A DNA stretch of 64,000 nt from Paracentrotus lividus (GCA_940671915.1 CALNVZ010000174.1:1126602-1190601), one strand, 5' to 3'. Shown: positions 1-13,500, counted from the stretch's first letter. The notes: generated from the sequence alone by a model not told the origin. A program made the numbers and translations.

Positions 1-301
1 TTTTTTTCTCTGTCTTTGTCTCATTATCTTTTTCAACACTCATTTCTCCCTCTTTCATGATCTTATACTTTCAGTCTATTTCTTACTTTCTCCCTCACAC
101 ATGTTTCCTCTCAAACAATTATCATTAATGCACTTATTTTCTTTCTGTATAGATATTTCCACTTTCTCCCTTCTCTTCCTTTTCCCTTTCTTCTTTGTTA
201 TTTCTCTATAGTCCTTTGTATACTTCCTCCTCTCTTTCTATATATATCTCTCTCTCTTTCTGTCTCTGTCTTTCCATTACAATTTTACCCTTTTTTTCCA
301 G
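1..301 (+). repeat. CT-rich pyrimidine tract ending in a splice-acceptor-like site
   Basis: The strand is dominated by C and T runs with (TC)n and (TA)n stretches and ends in a run of T followed by CCAG. It is low-complexity sequence that would also serve as a strong polypyrimidine tract for the possible exon beginning at 302. No open frame of note lies inside it. Confidence 0.6.
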
Positions 302-387
302 ATGTGCTCTACAATGACGTGATTCAGCATGTTACTGCTCTTATGCCGCAATCACATTTCCCCTATGGTTCCCGCGCAGCAAGTTGA
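302..387 (+). CDS. Possible last coding exon of an unrecognised gene
   Basis: After the acceptor-like TTTTTTTCCAG only one frame is open. It reads VLYNDVIQHVTALMPQSHF, then a short tail ending GSRAAS, and stops at TGA (385-387); the other two frames stop within about 20 bases. The exon would enter with two bases of a split codon. Its base composition is less AT-rich than the flanks. I do not recognise the protein. Support is limited to the acceptor, the single open frame and the composition, so a chance open frame remains possible. If real, the gene body lies to the left of the window and the DNA to the right is its 3' UTR. Confidence 0.35.
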
Positions 388-3300
388 AAACAACTGTTTT
401 ATGTATTTTTGTACGTAAAAATATAATTAAACGGCTGTTTTGGACTTGCCGTACGGCCACAGTAAGGGGAACTTGACGGCACCATAAACCTTACAACATT
501 ATGCCGTGCGAAGCGTATTTAGCAGAGATTTCTATGTAGCAAACTCATTGGTCCCATACTAAACTTATTATTCTGATGTGCAGTTAAGTGTTTAGAGGAT
601 AGGATAAGTGTATGTGACTGTTACATAAGCTAACATTTGTGCCTCATTACATCACTCATACTGATACCTGACCAAATATAATGTTAGATAATACCAGATG
701 GAAAGTGATCAGTAAGGTCGATCGGCTGTACGACTGAACCCTCTAACTTTGCATCAACACAGGGCATCCTGTGCAATCAAAACTGATTCTTGCTACTCTT
801 ACACATTTGAGATCATCCGCAATGCAGTTATGATTTGCAGTGATTGATAAAGGAGAAAATTTGATGAGTGTTTTGTCCAATTATTCTTCCAAACAAATCT
901 GACACTGCCCACTCTGAAGTCCGATGAGTGTGCTGCTTGGAGCATGCATGTGTTCAACTGTTCAAACTTTTTTTTATTTAATATCAATTATTTGAAGTAG
1001 CGTTCATGAATGTTATTAGGCATGGTATTATTTGTCACCCTCCACTTAGGTAGGGTATGCCTACTTGAAATGCTTGTGGGATGTACAGTACATGTACATT
1101 GTACCTATTTCAAGAGAAACAAACTACATAATTGAGAAAACACATAATGGAAGCATTCACACTGCCACAGATATTATTTAATATAAAAATACATTTATAA
1201 TCTATTCTAGACAATTTCAAAATCCTATACAATCTAATATATCTACATGAAATGTATTTTTTTTAAATATAAAATTAATTCATTTCATCCACATTTAAAT
1301 CTTACTTTCATTTCTGATGAGTCAAGTGATGTTACCTTTTTGCTTTATTGTCTTTTCTCTCTCTTGGTCTTCTTGTTTCTTTCACCTGATCTCCCCAACC
1401 CCCCCCCCCTCCTCTCTCTTTCTCTCTTCATCCCTCCCCCTTTCTACCTATTTACCACTCTCTGTGTATTGAAGTAAACTATACAAGGACTATCAAAAAA
1501 TATTGCCACAGAAGCTATTGGTTGTATCTACATTATATCTAATCACTTACCATTATGTGAATTTGTAGTTTATTTTGACATTGGTTTGTGAACTGCTAGT
1601 TTGATCTTCACACAAAATCTATCTTTATATCACAAGGTGGTTTTGAAAATGGTCTTATGATTAAGTCCTGATGTAAAGCAACTACATGTATATCATTTAT
1701 GATGTTGGGAGATGAATTGGATTTGTATATATAAATAGCTCTATATTTGTGACCATGATATAATGCTAATTTAAAATGAGATAAATTATGTGTAGTGATG
1801 TTTGAATAAATGTGGGGGCACATGTGTCCCTCCTATGATATTTTGTGGAACCAAATACAACAGCTATTTTGCCATTTTATTTATATTTCTCTGCACAACA
1901 AACTGGTTCTCACACAAATTTGATTCTTGCACTCTCAAATTAAGACATATTTGTATTGGGTATGAAATGAGATTATAGCAGGGGTTTAGTGTGTGGATAT
2001 CTGATGAAAATAATGAATGATTACTAAAGGTTGAAGGGGGGTGGGGGGGGGGGCGGGGGAGGGGGTAGTGTTACAAGCTATATTGTTTCAGAAATCTCTT
2101 TGTAAGTTACGCACAACTTCTCAAACAACTTGAATATGGAGAGCCAAGTGGGATGCTCATATTTCAGTTCAGTTCAGTTCAGTTTATTTTCCAACTTCAG
2201 CAAACATACAATTGTATAACAAAGATTTCAAATACATAATAAAACATTCATGATGAACAATGGTTCTTACAATGCATGTCCATGTCCATTCATAATCATA
2301 TAAGGTTAAGTGAAATATGCAGATGTACCTTAACCTTATTGTCATTAGCAAATATTCTTATTGTCAAAAAGACTTTTTTTCCCAATTTAATTGGGATTAT
2401 GGGAAATACAGATGACCTTCACCAAGAATTCAATTGATCCCATTTGGCTCATTATTTGTAAAGTTGTGTGTAACTTATGAACAGCTTAGTAAGTAAACCC
2501 CTGGCTCTCAACTCATGATGTATCCTAGTAGGTAATACATGTTTAAATGTTCTTAAATGCTCTGTTTTATGTTTCACGATGTCCATACACTTTGTGTTCA
2601 AATTTACAACATGAGTGGCATATTGATGATTATTTATTATGCATGTACATGTAGCCTATCTAATGGTGTTGTTTTCTTTCAAATATCTGTATGGTAACTA
2701 CCGTATAAGCTGTCATTTCATGAGGGTTCTGTGAATTTTGAGAGTCGGAGAATGAACACAAATTAAAAAAAAATCACACAACCTTTTTCTTTTGTTAAGT
2801 TTTTGTTCGTGCCTAGAGATTCTAATGTTGGGAACTCAAGTTATGCAGAAGTCGTTAAAGACGAAAGCTTATCCATCAATAATTTCGCACTGATGCTCTT
2901 CCATATTGTAAATTTTAATATCAGAGTTGAGCTTCTTTTATTGTGTCATTGGCAAGACCTGAAAAGTATCAAATGAATTAAGCAGGAATTTCAAATTTGT
3001 CTCATACCCTCAAAAGGGTAAACTTTTTTCATTGGAAGTTATAAACAGTGTGTACATGATTATATATCAATGGGTACTTCAAGTTACCAAAGATTGGAAT
3101 ATAAATTTGATAGTTATAAAAATAAGTTTAATGTCATTAATTTTAATTTACTATTGTACTATTGAAATGCTTGAAACATGATTTTTATCAACTGCCTACC
3201 AATTCATCATGAAATTAGATGAACCTTTATATCATTATGTCTATACTGCACTTAAGCATTTTTCTGCCAATGTCAGGGTCACTATTTCTCAAACCCTTTT

Positions 3301-5305
3301 CTCTGTCCTATTGTCTTGTAATGTGGTTTCCCCCTCTCCCTTTCTCGATGGTTCTGAAGCTCTTATTTTAATTGTTTGTTTGTTTTTTTGTGTTTATAAT
3401 ACATACCTTATCCCCTATTTTCCCAATCACACTGATCAAACCGAACAAAAATATGACGTTATCCTGAATGACCACGTTAAATTAAATACCAGTGTGTTTG
3501 GTAATGTGTTTGGGATATTGGACCAATTCGCAGCATATTTGTATTCATGCTTCCTGTAATATAGGTATTTTGCTAGTGATATCGATTAACTCGCTTTTGA
3601 CACCAAACTGATGAAGGCAACTCCGAAACCAATATTAATGTTACTTTTCTCTTTACATACAGTATAATCATGGATAGGATATTAATGTATTGTATTGTAT
3701 TGTAATGTATCGTTCTTGAAATCCCAGATTCACATAAAAGGTTTTCATTTAAACCAGTATCTATAGCATGTTTATGATAACCACCTAAGACTGCAGTAAG
3801 TATATATTGTCCTTTCATAGGACTGGATACACTGATATTGTGACTATGGTTTAACCCTTTAGCACCTAAACAGCCCGAGACCACCCGACAGCTTACTCAC
3901 TAAACCGCCCGAATCCACCCGTTTTATGCACGCTATAAACATGATAATATAAAAAAATATATGATCAAACATGTTCATACTAGTTGTGCATTTCCCATTG
4001 AATATGTGCTGTCCGATTATGCACAAAAAGTATGTTTTACAAGTATTTCTCATTGAAACACCCTGCTACAAACAGAGGGAGTAAGCTGACACTTTTCATG
4101 CAGTCTCTAGGTGCTAAAGGGTTAAGATTCATCTTTCCTATGAATTTGGCACATTGTCATTTTTTTATTGTTGTGGTGGACAGATTCGGTTGTACTGGGT
4201 TGCAAGGGTAGAATATTTGATTTGTTTAAATGAAATATTGCCCCATTAATTTCCCTAAAGGTTTGCAGTATTTCTGTTTACTACTGTTGCACTGGTTTTA
4301 TGGATTGTGATTTGCAAGTCTGTTTCTTATCTAATACGGCAGTCACATGTACATGACGCAAGGCCAGCGCACTGAAATATAACCTTAAAATTGCAGACAA
4401 CACGCACTCACAGGATGCACATTGTTGGGTAAGTGCTCGACGAATGAGTAACGCACACCTAGCGCAAAACAATTTTTTTTTTTTTACTGCGCATAGGCCA
4501 TGCGTCGTATATGTGACTGCCATTATGAGAGCCTTAATGGTGTTAAAGACTTCGACAAAGTGATAACACCATTCTTTTCTCTTGTGGATACAAGTCCTGT
4601 ATCTTGTTTTAGTCACTTATAAGATTATATTTCAATGCACTATTGTCTTCATATTTTAACTGTGATACCATGCATAGTATTTGATGTATGTTTTTAAAGT
4701 AAGTCGTATCATGGTATGGATGATTATTGCGTAGGAAATATTTTAAGAAATGTGACTTTAAAACCAAATGACCAAAAAGGGAGGTATTTTATCACTGTGT
4801 GTGTCAGAACACTGTTTTATTCAGCACTTCTGCACCTTATGATTACCTCCTGTTTTTTTGAGGAGTTTTATCCTAGTAATATATTCCCCCTCCCAACAAT
4901 CATGGTAGAGAAATCTGTTTTAACTGTGTTAAGTACTCTAAATTATGTGGAGTCTTCTAAGCAATGAAGGGGATTTAATGTAGAAATTGACGTACAGGAT
5001 CCATGAATGTCGCGTCTGTATTGCAAGAAAAAAATGTCTCTTTTTCAAGATAGCCAAATATTGATAATGCATTATTTATAAGGCGTAAATGGATATATAT
5101 TTGTTATTGAATTCACTAGATCACAAATGCTGAAATAAAAAATAGATTATTTGTATATATAAATATCTATATGAAAATGTAACACTTGTCTTGTGGCACT
5201 CTGTAGTACTTTGTTGTTTGTCATATGTTGAGCAAGATTTTGTTGCACTGTGCACTTGGTTCTCCTAACGAGTAATAGAACAGTCTACACCCATTAAAAC
5301 AAGGT
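388..5305. other. Non-coding stretch with a LINE-like (TTCAG)n tail
   Basis: No convincing coding exon was seen on either strand. At 2163-2183 a (TTCAG)n run is followed by TTTATTTTCC, the reverse complement of a typical non-LTR retrotransposon 3' end (AATAAA plus short tandem tail), so the fragment from about 2163 to 2400 is probably a minus-strand LINE remnant. A G-run lies at 2037-2066. A plus-strand AATAAA occurs at 5134-5139 and could end a long 3' UTR if the exon at 302-387 is real. The word CTTTAGCACCTAAA near 3855 recurs inverted near 4110 (GTGCTAAAGGGTTAA), hinting at a small inverted-repeat element of about 280 bp. Confidence 0.4.
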
Positions 5306-5351
5306 GATTAGTATGGGGCGCCAAGTGTTACCCTCATTTTTCGGTAGTTAA

Positions 5352-5700
5352 CTACCCCATTTTGTAACAAAATTCGCACAAAATCATCTTTTGTAACAAA
5401 TGAATGTTAAAAAATTATTTTGTGACAAATTAACTAAAACATTATTTTGTAACAAAACTTATTTTTGTTTCTTTATTTTGTAACAAAATGAATTTTGTTA
5501 CAAAAAAGAATATGACAAAAGTCATTTTGTTACAAAAAAAAAATACAAAATTGTTTTTGTTACAAAAAAATGACAAAAGTTATTTTGTTACAAAATAATG
5601 ACAACATTTATTTTGTAAAAAATTATTAAGACAAAACTCATTTTGTCTCAAAGTAATTTCATTTGGTAAAAAAGGATATTTTGTTACATATGAAATGGGT
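5352..5700. repeat. TTTTGTTACAAAA subrepeat array, left arm
   Basis: The arm is built from many diverged copies of the self-complementary word TTTTGT-ACAAAA spaced about 25-45 bases apart. The mirror-image array is at 8655-9015 in the right arm. Each unit can itself form a small hairpin, so the arm is a string of palindromes within a much larger palindrome. Such subterminal repeats are a feature of foldback-type elements. Confidence 0.75.
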
Positions 5701-6392
5701 TTTGTAGTGACATAACATTTTTTGTCCAAGTACGGAATTCATCCGTCGACAGAATTGGTTCTGTACTTTACAGAATTACACTTGGTCAACAAAATGTTTT
5801 CTGTCCGTCTACCAAAGTCGTTTCTGTTAACAAAAACATTTTTGTCCTGTAGAGCATTCTGTTCTGTTGACAAAATTATAGACCCTCACAGAATAATAGT
5901 CCACATAGGTCCACTTACTTGGCTTATCCCATGAACATATCAACAAGTGAGACTCTAGTATTCAGTCATATTCCCATTGCGGGACCATAAGCGTGTGTAG
6001 AAAACGACCGTCTTTGCCATTTCATACAATGCAGTACCGTGGGAATGTGACTGGAGCTGGAGCAAGAAAGCTCGAGGGGATATTACATAATCTGCGGCGG
6101 CAGCATGTCTGGGGGAAAGCCAAGGCCAAACCTTGATTGTTTTAAAGGTTAGTCTAACACACCAGGCAGGGGTTTATGCATGGATATATAAGAGAGATTA
6201 TCCATGGTTTATATTTTCATCATGATTTTCTGGATGTTATACCATGGATATATATCCATGGTTATACTGACCCTTTACTTTCAAGGAAGATATAAAAAGG
6301 GGAATCCAAGGTAATCACACCTTTTTTTCCTTCTATATTCTATTGTGTTCTCCTCTGTTCTATCGTTTCATGTAGACCCTCATGCTTCTTTG

Positions 6393-7377
6393 CTAATAGT
6401 AGGGAGAGTGGGGGAAGTTAGTTTATGAAATATTGCAATTTTCTTATAAGGCTATAGATATATCAACAATGTACCTCGCTGGTGTTAGCTATTCACACTT
6501 GACAGCACACATGCTTCTACCTCGTGATTAAAGCAATGTTTGTTTTTCACCCTCTGAGTAAATTTTGTCATTTTTACAAATATTTTATTATCTCAGAGAA
6601 GATCATACATTAAGTTTGCCAGTTTTTGAGTATAACAAACAGTTATACCGAGCTACAAAAAACAGTTAAATAAATGGCATCTTGTTGTCCGTCTTTTGTG
6701 CCGTGAACTTGCAAATGTCAAATGGGCCTCTGGGGTTAGTTGGAACATTTGAACGGGGTTAGTTGGAACATGTATTAAGTAAATAGGTATCAAGCTGAAA
6801 AAAAAATAAAAATCATATAATTCAGTGAAGTGTTCCGAAATATTCCTATACATGTATATTAGTGCACATTGGACAATTTTATTTTGGTTTAATTAAACAA
6901 AATATATTGCAGGATTCTACTTCACAGACTTCAGAATATCTGTTTGTGAGTAGATGCATCAAGTGTAATATTAAACATGAAGTAAAACAAAATTGAACAC
7001 CAATTTTAATTTTTTATAATTAGAATAAATAAAGCAAATCAGTTGAACCCATGTAATAATGTTGTAGGTCGTTTAAATATAATTATAAAGATACCATGCA
7101 CAATGTTTCAACTTACCCATACCATGTTTCAACTAACCCGTGTGTGGGGTTAGTTGGAACACTTGACATGGTCTTGTTGAAGATAGTTTTTCCGGAACCA
7201 TCACTAAGTTTAAGAATTTTATGGGATACATATTTGTAGCATACGATATACACACCATCTGATTGTTTATTGTTTCTTGAAATAAATCCGCTTTTGTTTT
7301 ACGGTTATTTTTGTGAAAAATTTTCCATATAATTAACCACGCTCTCCCCTATTTCCCATTCAAATTTGGAATTTTTG
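6393..7377. mobile_element. Element nested in the left arm of the foldback element
   Basis: The left arm breaks after TTCTTTG (6392) and resumes at TTACTC (7378). In the right arm these two sequences are contiguous (near 8045-8065), so about 985 bp has been inserted on the left only. The insert has imperfect inverted ends (AGGGAGAGTGGGGGAAGTTA at 6401 against the complement of TTAACCACGCTCTCCCCTAT near 7352). It carries four copies of GGGGTTAGTTGGAAC in both orientations (6732, 6755, 7125 inverted, 7146). No coding frame was found. Confidence 0.7.
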
Positions 7378-9068
7378 TTACTCAGTCGGTAATCGGGACA
7401 TTCTAAATAGGACTTTTTGGGCTCTCATTAGGAGTTCCACAGTTCAAATTCCCTTTTCCACAGTATGAAATTGTGTTGTTTTGGATATTCGAATTCCGAA
7501 AAAATGCACATTTGATTACTGGAAAAGGGAAATTGAAATTAAAACAGAGCCCAACGTCCCTACAAATCGGGATGACCCGATTATCGTATATGAATAACTT
7601 ACTTCTTAATTTGACTGGGAAAATCCTACACTGTCCTTCATAAATGAGGTGGAGTATTTTGTTTATGCTCTATATAGCAACATGATTATGCTTCAGCTTT
7701 AATTTCTTGAATATTTGTCCCTACTTTTACTTTTTGGGACCCTTGCCATGTATTCAACATTCTCCCAACCCTTCCACAGGGATTGTTTTCAACAAAAATA
7801 ATAATAATAATAATTATTATTATTATTTTTATTGATATACGATAATGGGGTCATCCCAGTTTAAAGGAATGTTGGGCTCTAATTACAATTTCGAAAGTTT
7901 AAATACCCTTTTCCAGTAATGAAATGTGCATTTTTTTTCGGAATTCGAAAATACAAAACACACATTTCATACTGGAAAAGGGAATTTGAACTATGGAATC
8001 CTAATGAGAGCCCAAAAAAGTCATATTTAGAATGTCCCGATTATCGACTTGAGTAACAAAGAAGCATGAGGGATAGAAAAGAGGAGAAACACAATAGGAA
8101 TATAGAAGAAAAAAAAAGGGGTGATTACCTTGGATTCCCTTTTTATATCTTCTTGAAAGTATAAAGGCAGTATAACATCCAGAAAATGAAAACATAAACC
8201 CCTGCCTGGTGTGTTAGACTAACCTTTAAAACAATCAAGGTTTGGCCTTGGCTTTCCCCAGACATGCTGCCGCCGCAGATTATGTAATATCCCCTCGAGC
8301 TTTCTTGCTCCAGCTCCAGTCACATCCCACGGTACTGCATTGTATGAAATGGCAAAGACGGTCGTTTTCTACACACGCTTATGGTCCCGCAATGGGAATA
8401 TGACTGAATACTAGAGTTCTCACTTGTTGATATGTTCATGGGATAAGCCAAGTAAGTGGACCTATGTGGACTATTATTCTGTGAGGGTCTATAATTTTGT
8501 CAACAGAACAGAATGCTCTACAGGACAAAAATGTTTTTGTTAACAGAAACGACTTTGGTAGACGGACAGAAAACATTTTGTTGACCAAGTGTAATTCTGT
8601 AAAGTACAGAACCAATTCTGTCGACGGATGAATTCCGTACTTGGACAAAAAATGTTATGTCACTACAAAACCCATTTTATATGTAACAAAATATCCTTTT
8701 TTACCAAATAAAATTACTTTGAGACAAAATGAGTTTTGTCTTAATAATTTTGTTACAAAATAAAATGTTGTCATTATTTTTGTAACAAAATAACTTTTGT
8801 CATTTTTTGTAACAAAAACAATTTTGTATTTTTTTTTGGTAACAAAATGACTTTTGTCATATTTTTTTGTAACAAAATTCATTTTGTTACAAAATAAAGA
8901 AACAAAAATAAGTTTTGTTACAAAATAAATGTTTTTAGTTAATTTTGTCACAAAATAATTTTTTAACATTCATTTTGTTACAAAAGATGATTTTGTGCGA
9001 ATTTTGTTACAAAATGGGGTAGTTTACTACCGAAAAATGAGGGTAACACTTGGCGCCCCATAGATTAG

Positions 9069-9619
9069 ATCCAAGCCAAATACCTTGTTATACTGATAAC
9101 ATAATGATGCACTTACACACATGTTTTTATGTTTGAAATGTAGACCAGGATAACTATCTTAACAAGATCATAATGCATCTTTGCTCAGTATAATGGGAGT
9201 AGACTGTATACATCCTTCAATTGAAGAAAATCCAAGTAAATTCTTACGCTCTCTCTCTCTCTCTTATCCAGCTTTATCTTCATCTTCTTTTGAATGGTGA
9301 GGGGGATTATACCTCATCTTTTGGGTCCCTTTTGAACTTGGAGTATTATGTTTGTTTTTTTTGTTTTTGTTCGTGTGTGTGTTGATATTGAACCTGGTAT
9401 GTTTTTTTGATGCATTACATGTATTGTGCACTTGTATTCACAGGGAGATAGAGGGATGGCATTCTAGACATTTAAGGTAACAATTAATTTTGCTCCGGCC
9501 CATGCAGTAGGGACATATGAAAATGAAATGGAAGGGAGTGGCAGATATAGAGAGAGGGCAAGAGGGACTCGGAGAGAGAGGAAGAGGAGAGAAAGAGGGA
9601 CAGAGTGAGAGAGAGAGAG

Positions 9620-9651
<32 letters not shown>

Positions 9652-10340
9652 TTAGATAAGGGAAAGAAAAACAGATGGGGGATCAGGCTCCGGGGGTAGA
9701 TAAAAAAGTGCTACCCATGCGTGTCCCCGCACCCTGAAAATGGACCTTAAACGTCTCATAGCATGAAGCCAAATTTGCATCCCTTTTCGACGTCAGACTA
9801 AAAATGGACCCTAAACGTCTCATTGCATGAAGTCAAATTTGCACCCCTTTTCGACATCAGACTGGAAAACATAGGCCTACCCTAAATGACGTAATCACCG
9901 TGAAATTTTGAACCCAAAACAGCGATATCTGTTGAAAACTCCCCTATTTTTATGAAAATGGCTATTGAAATAAAAAAAACCACCCTGACGCCGCTGAAAA
10001 CAGACCCTTTTCGACGCTTTTCGGGACATGCATGTGTAGCACATCATGTGGTGAGTGACCCCCCCCCCCCCCTGGGATCAGGCCATGGCTCCTTTTGAAA
10101 GTGTCAGGGGGACTCAAACAATGGATAGTCATTTTTACTGAATATGTTCCCTGGAGCCCCTCCCCTACCCCTCAGACTCCTCAGCTCCACGCCCCCTGTT
10201 TATAGCTTAAGAGAAAGAAAGAAAATTATAGGAGGGCGTGAGTTTATGTCTACAATGCAAGCAAGGAGATCAGCCCAGAGTGCAACACAATATGATAAAT
10301 ACGTGTCGCTACTAAATTCTGGGTGTGAGGTTGTCGCTCT
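9069..10340. repeat. Microsatellites and a 63-bp tandem pair upstream of SELENOS
   Basis: This stretch holds (CT)n near 9250-9265, a compound (GA)n(TA)n(GA)n near 9600-9650, and two diverged copies of a unit of about 63 bp starting AAAATGGACC at about 9736 and 9799 (both containing AAACGTCTCAT and TTTTCGAC). A C-run lies near 10060-10073. No convincing exon was seen. Confidence 0.55.
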
Positions 10341-10348
10341 ATTTATCC

Positions 10349-10356
10349 ACACGTCA
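10349..10356 (-). promoter_or_regulatory. UPRE/CRE-like motif upstream of SELENOS
   Basis: The minus strand reads TGACGTGT, one base from the XBP1/ATF6-type core TGACGTGG/A, about 133 bases before the SELENOS start codon. Vertebrate SELENOS is induced by ER stress through an ER-stress response element, so a related site here would be in keeping. An eight-base match is weak evidence on its own. Confidence 0.25.
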
Positions 10357-10488
10357 TTGTAAACAATGCAAGCTGCAGCAGAGCGCTAGCGCATAGTCAT
10401 TGTATGCTATGCTGGATTCACTTGCAAGAACCAGTGCTGTGGCTGAATTATGGTTGCTTTCTGTCATGTAAAACAGAATTAATTTAAC

Positions 10489-10570
10489 ATGTCGGGGATA
10501 TTTGAGGATCGGGAACTCCCGGAGGAAGGGAACACTACACCAGAGAGCGTTTCTTATGGACTGTCAACAG
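10489..10570 (+). CDS. SELENOS: SELENOS coding exon 1
   Basis: The exon starts at ATG and encodes MSGIFEDRELPEEG and on to LST, ending in phase 1 at AACAG|GTAACG. It is the acidic lumenal N-terminus. No signal peptide is present; the downstream helix acts as the membrane anchor. Confidence 0.9.
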
Positions 10571-13500
10571 GTAACGTTTAATTTTTGCTTGAAATTATCA
10601 ATCAATGACAATTGAAATCCAGGCAGTAAATTAAACTAAAGTCAACGAAAAGGAAAGATCGAAGAAGAACTGAAAAAAAAGCAGTAGGATTGATGTTGTT
10701 GATCTTGAAAGCATATTGTAATCACATTGGCATTCTGCCCTTTCCCATGAATTGACCATGCATAAGTGTAAGTGGCCCTTTCCTGGCATTTGAAAGTGAT
10801 TCATGTGATTAATTAGATCTAGAGACTAGACTAGGCCTGCCTACAGTCATGACAGTAGTACAGAGATGCCAAGTTCAGCATGTTCAGAGAGTGGCTGGGC
10901 GTGAGATCTTCAACATCGTCTTTGCAAGCAGTGCGCACGTACTAACTTGTATACCCGGTTGTTGTATGTCCGGACGGGTTGTTTGTCCGGACAAAGACGG
11001 CAATTAGGAGCTTTGAGATCAATATTTCATTAGTCGATTGAAAATAATACCAGACAATATGACACAGCACAAATATTCACAAATATTTTTGCTATTTACT
11101 GCACAAATTATGAGAAAATCGAGAGCAAAAGATGATGTTTTTATCTGCTTAAGTGTCTGGACAACGGAACCCCCATCCTACACAAAGGAGGCGCGTGCGC
11201 ACGCTACATATGTAACATTTAGGGCCTTATCGTCATTTCGGAAACCACTCGCTCAAATGCTTGTACGCAAGTGAATGGGGTGGAAAGAGGAAACCAATGC
11301 GTGTGACTGAATGAAGCGCTGCTGTACAAAGTGAATGGTGGTTTCCTCAATCACGATTATGCCACATTTAGTAAGCTATCTTGCATATAACGATCACCTG
11401 CATGAAAACATCTCACTGGCAGTGTTTGCTGCACGACAAGACTGCCGATTTTTAGAGTTTGAGGCCTCAAAATGGTAAAAATTCATAGTTTTTGATAGTT
11501 GTTCCAGTTTCTTTTTTCGATCCAAAGATCATGGGTTGGAGTCCACCCCGGGCGGGTGAGTGAAGGCAAAGCCAGTGTTATGTGTTAACATAAATTATGC
11601 TAATTGGGCATTTTTGGTGATTTTTTTTGTCTTCCATACGATTCCTTGATACATAACCTCTCTACTGATATATGGTTTTGGAGGGTTATTTCTTTTCATT
11701 TCTTCAGAAATGAGCCAAATAGAAGTGAACAATTTGCCTATAACCCCCCCCCCCTTAAGTTGGAATGTTTGACTTTGATTGAAGATGTCATTGTTTATTT
11801 TCAAATCTGTTACAGCGTCTGACTTCATTGCTAACTATGGATGGTACCTGCTGTTTGGAGTGATAGGTCTGGTTTATATCAACAGTTGGCTGGATACAAG
11901 ACTACAGGGATGGAAGAAACAAAGAAAGCAAGAGGCCGATCTTAACAGCTATGGTAATTTATATTGAACATATTGAAAGAATACATTAAACGGGCAATAT
12001 TAGGCATCATGATTCCCATATTCTTGGCCCTCGTCCAAACATGCAATTTTGTCTTAAGTCTAATCAAAATAGATAATGCATCGTTAAGTTATATACACCC
12101 AAATTGTTTATAGTACATGTAGTTCTTGATTCACATACAGTGATTGAGATTAATAATTATTGCTCAAACACTTTGCAATTACATTGAAAATAAGTAGTTT
12201 TGTGATGTAATGAAACACTTCCAATGGATGACCCTTGTTCTTTGTATAGATGAATTTGGGCAGCATTTTACGGGAGTGAGTCCTCTAATGTACATGTCCG
12301 CTATATAGCTGGGGGTTACCCAATGTACTACGCATGCGCCATGTGCGTGTATGTCTGCGTGTTTGTACATTTTACTTTGTTACACATACATACACACACA
12401 GGAGCATGCGTAGTACGTTGGAAGCCCCCCAGCAATGGCTGCCACCATGACAAAACATCATCTAAACCGAATTCGTCTTTACCTACGTACTGGTAGTATT
12501 AATTTCTTATGCTAGTGTAATGGTAGGGTACTAAAACATGTGTATTTGATACTTTGTATACCTTAAAGGTAGTGTCATCCTTTTGCAGGCAAAAATATTA
12601 CATTTCTAGTTTTTGGGCGGATCTTCTTCTTCTCGAGTCCTTTTTCCTATTCTTCTGTTTGATTCGTAATTATACCTGATTATATTTTAAAGGTCATAGT
12701 ATGCATTGTATATTATATTTATTCTTAGGGGAATCCGAATTAGACTCTACCCATTACGTATTGAACGCAGGCGATCCCATTTGGGCGGATATAGTAGTAT
12801 ATCAATGACTATTATCTTCCCACAACATGATTAAGCTCCAATGTGTATGCTTGTCATTATATTGCGATTATCAAAATTCATTCCTATTTTTTTGAACCTC
12901 GAAAAAATATACCGTACGGTGCGAACCGTTGACCGTTAGCAGAGAATAATGCACGCTGATGCACCGTGTGTATATTGCCGTGTGTGGTCCGTGCTGCACG
13001 CGCTGTAATATCAACGATGTTGATGGAGAGTTGGTCTAGATTGGCAGTCGGATTTTTGTTTCATATTTCTGATCTAGGCAACCTATGACAGTAAGATTGA
13101 ATAGACAGTATAGGTTGATCATATTCTAAAGTTATGCCAAGTTGCATTAGTTTTCGCAATTTGTGAAAAAGGATGACACTACCTTTAACGAAGAGGAATT
13201 TAGCACTTGATAACTCCCACTATTATTAATGAATATTATGAATGGTGCATAAAATGAATGAGTTTTAAAGCCCATATGAATCAGCAACATTTACTATGAT
13301 TACCTTTTATAATGATCTACATGTAGATGCTAATGAAGTGTTACAAAGACAGGAGGCGATGGAGAGAGCAAGACAAAGACTACAGGCAAAGTATGATGCA
13401 GAAGCTGAAGAATATGCTCAGAAACAAAAAGAGGTAAGATAGAAATATCATTAACATCAACTTATTACACTAAATAATTAGATGCAATTCCTGGATGGCA

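Larger units (their letters stand above)
5312..9062. mobile_element. Foldback (long inverted repeat) DNA element with 6-bp target duplication
   Basis: The left end reads TATGGGGCGCCAAGTG and the right end is its exact reverse complement. Both ends are flanked by the direct repeat GATTAG (5306-5311 and 9063-9068), a 6-bp target-site duplication. The left arm (5312 to about 6392, resuming about 7378 to 7605) is matched inverted by the right arm (about 7830 to 9062). A 70-codon open frame occurs identically in both arms (5722-5934 plus, 8436-8648 minus), so the arms are very similar there. The central loop, about 7606-7830, contains no transposase frame, so the element looks non-autonomous. Six-bp duplications occur with Polinton/Maverick elements; foldback elements with subterminal repeats (TU) are known from sea urchins with 8-bp duplications. 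The family is therefore open. Confidence 0.85.

Noticed and set aside
5722..5934. 70-codon open frame present twice (also 8436-8648 on the opposite strand)
   Set aside because: It is duplicated only because it lies in both arms of the foldback element. It has no family resemblance, and part is built of the TTTTGT/ACAAAA subrepeats.
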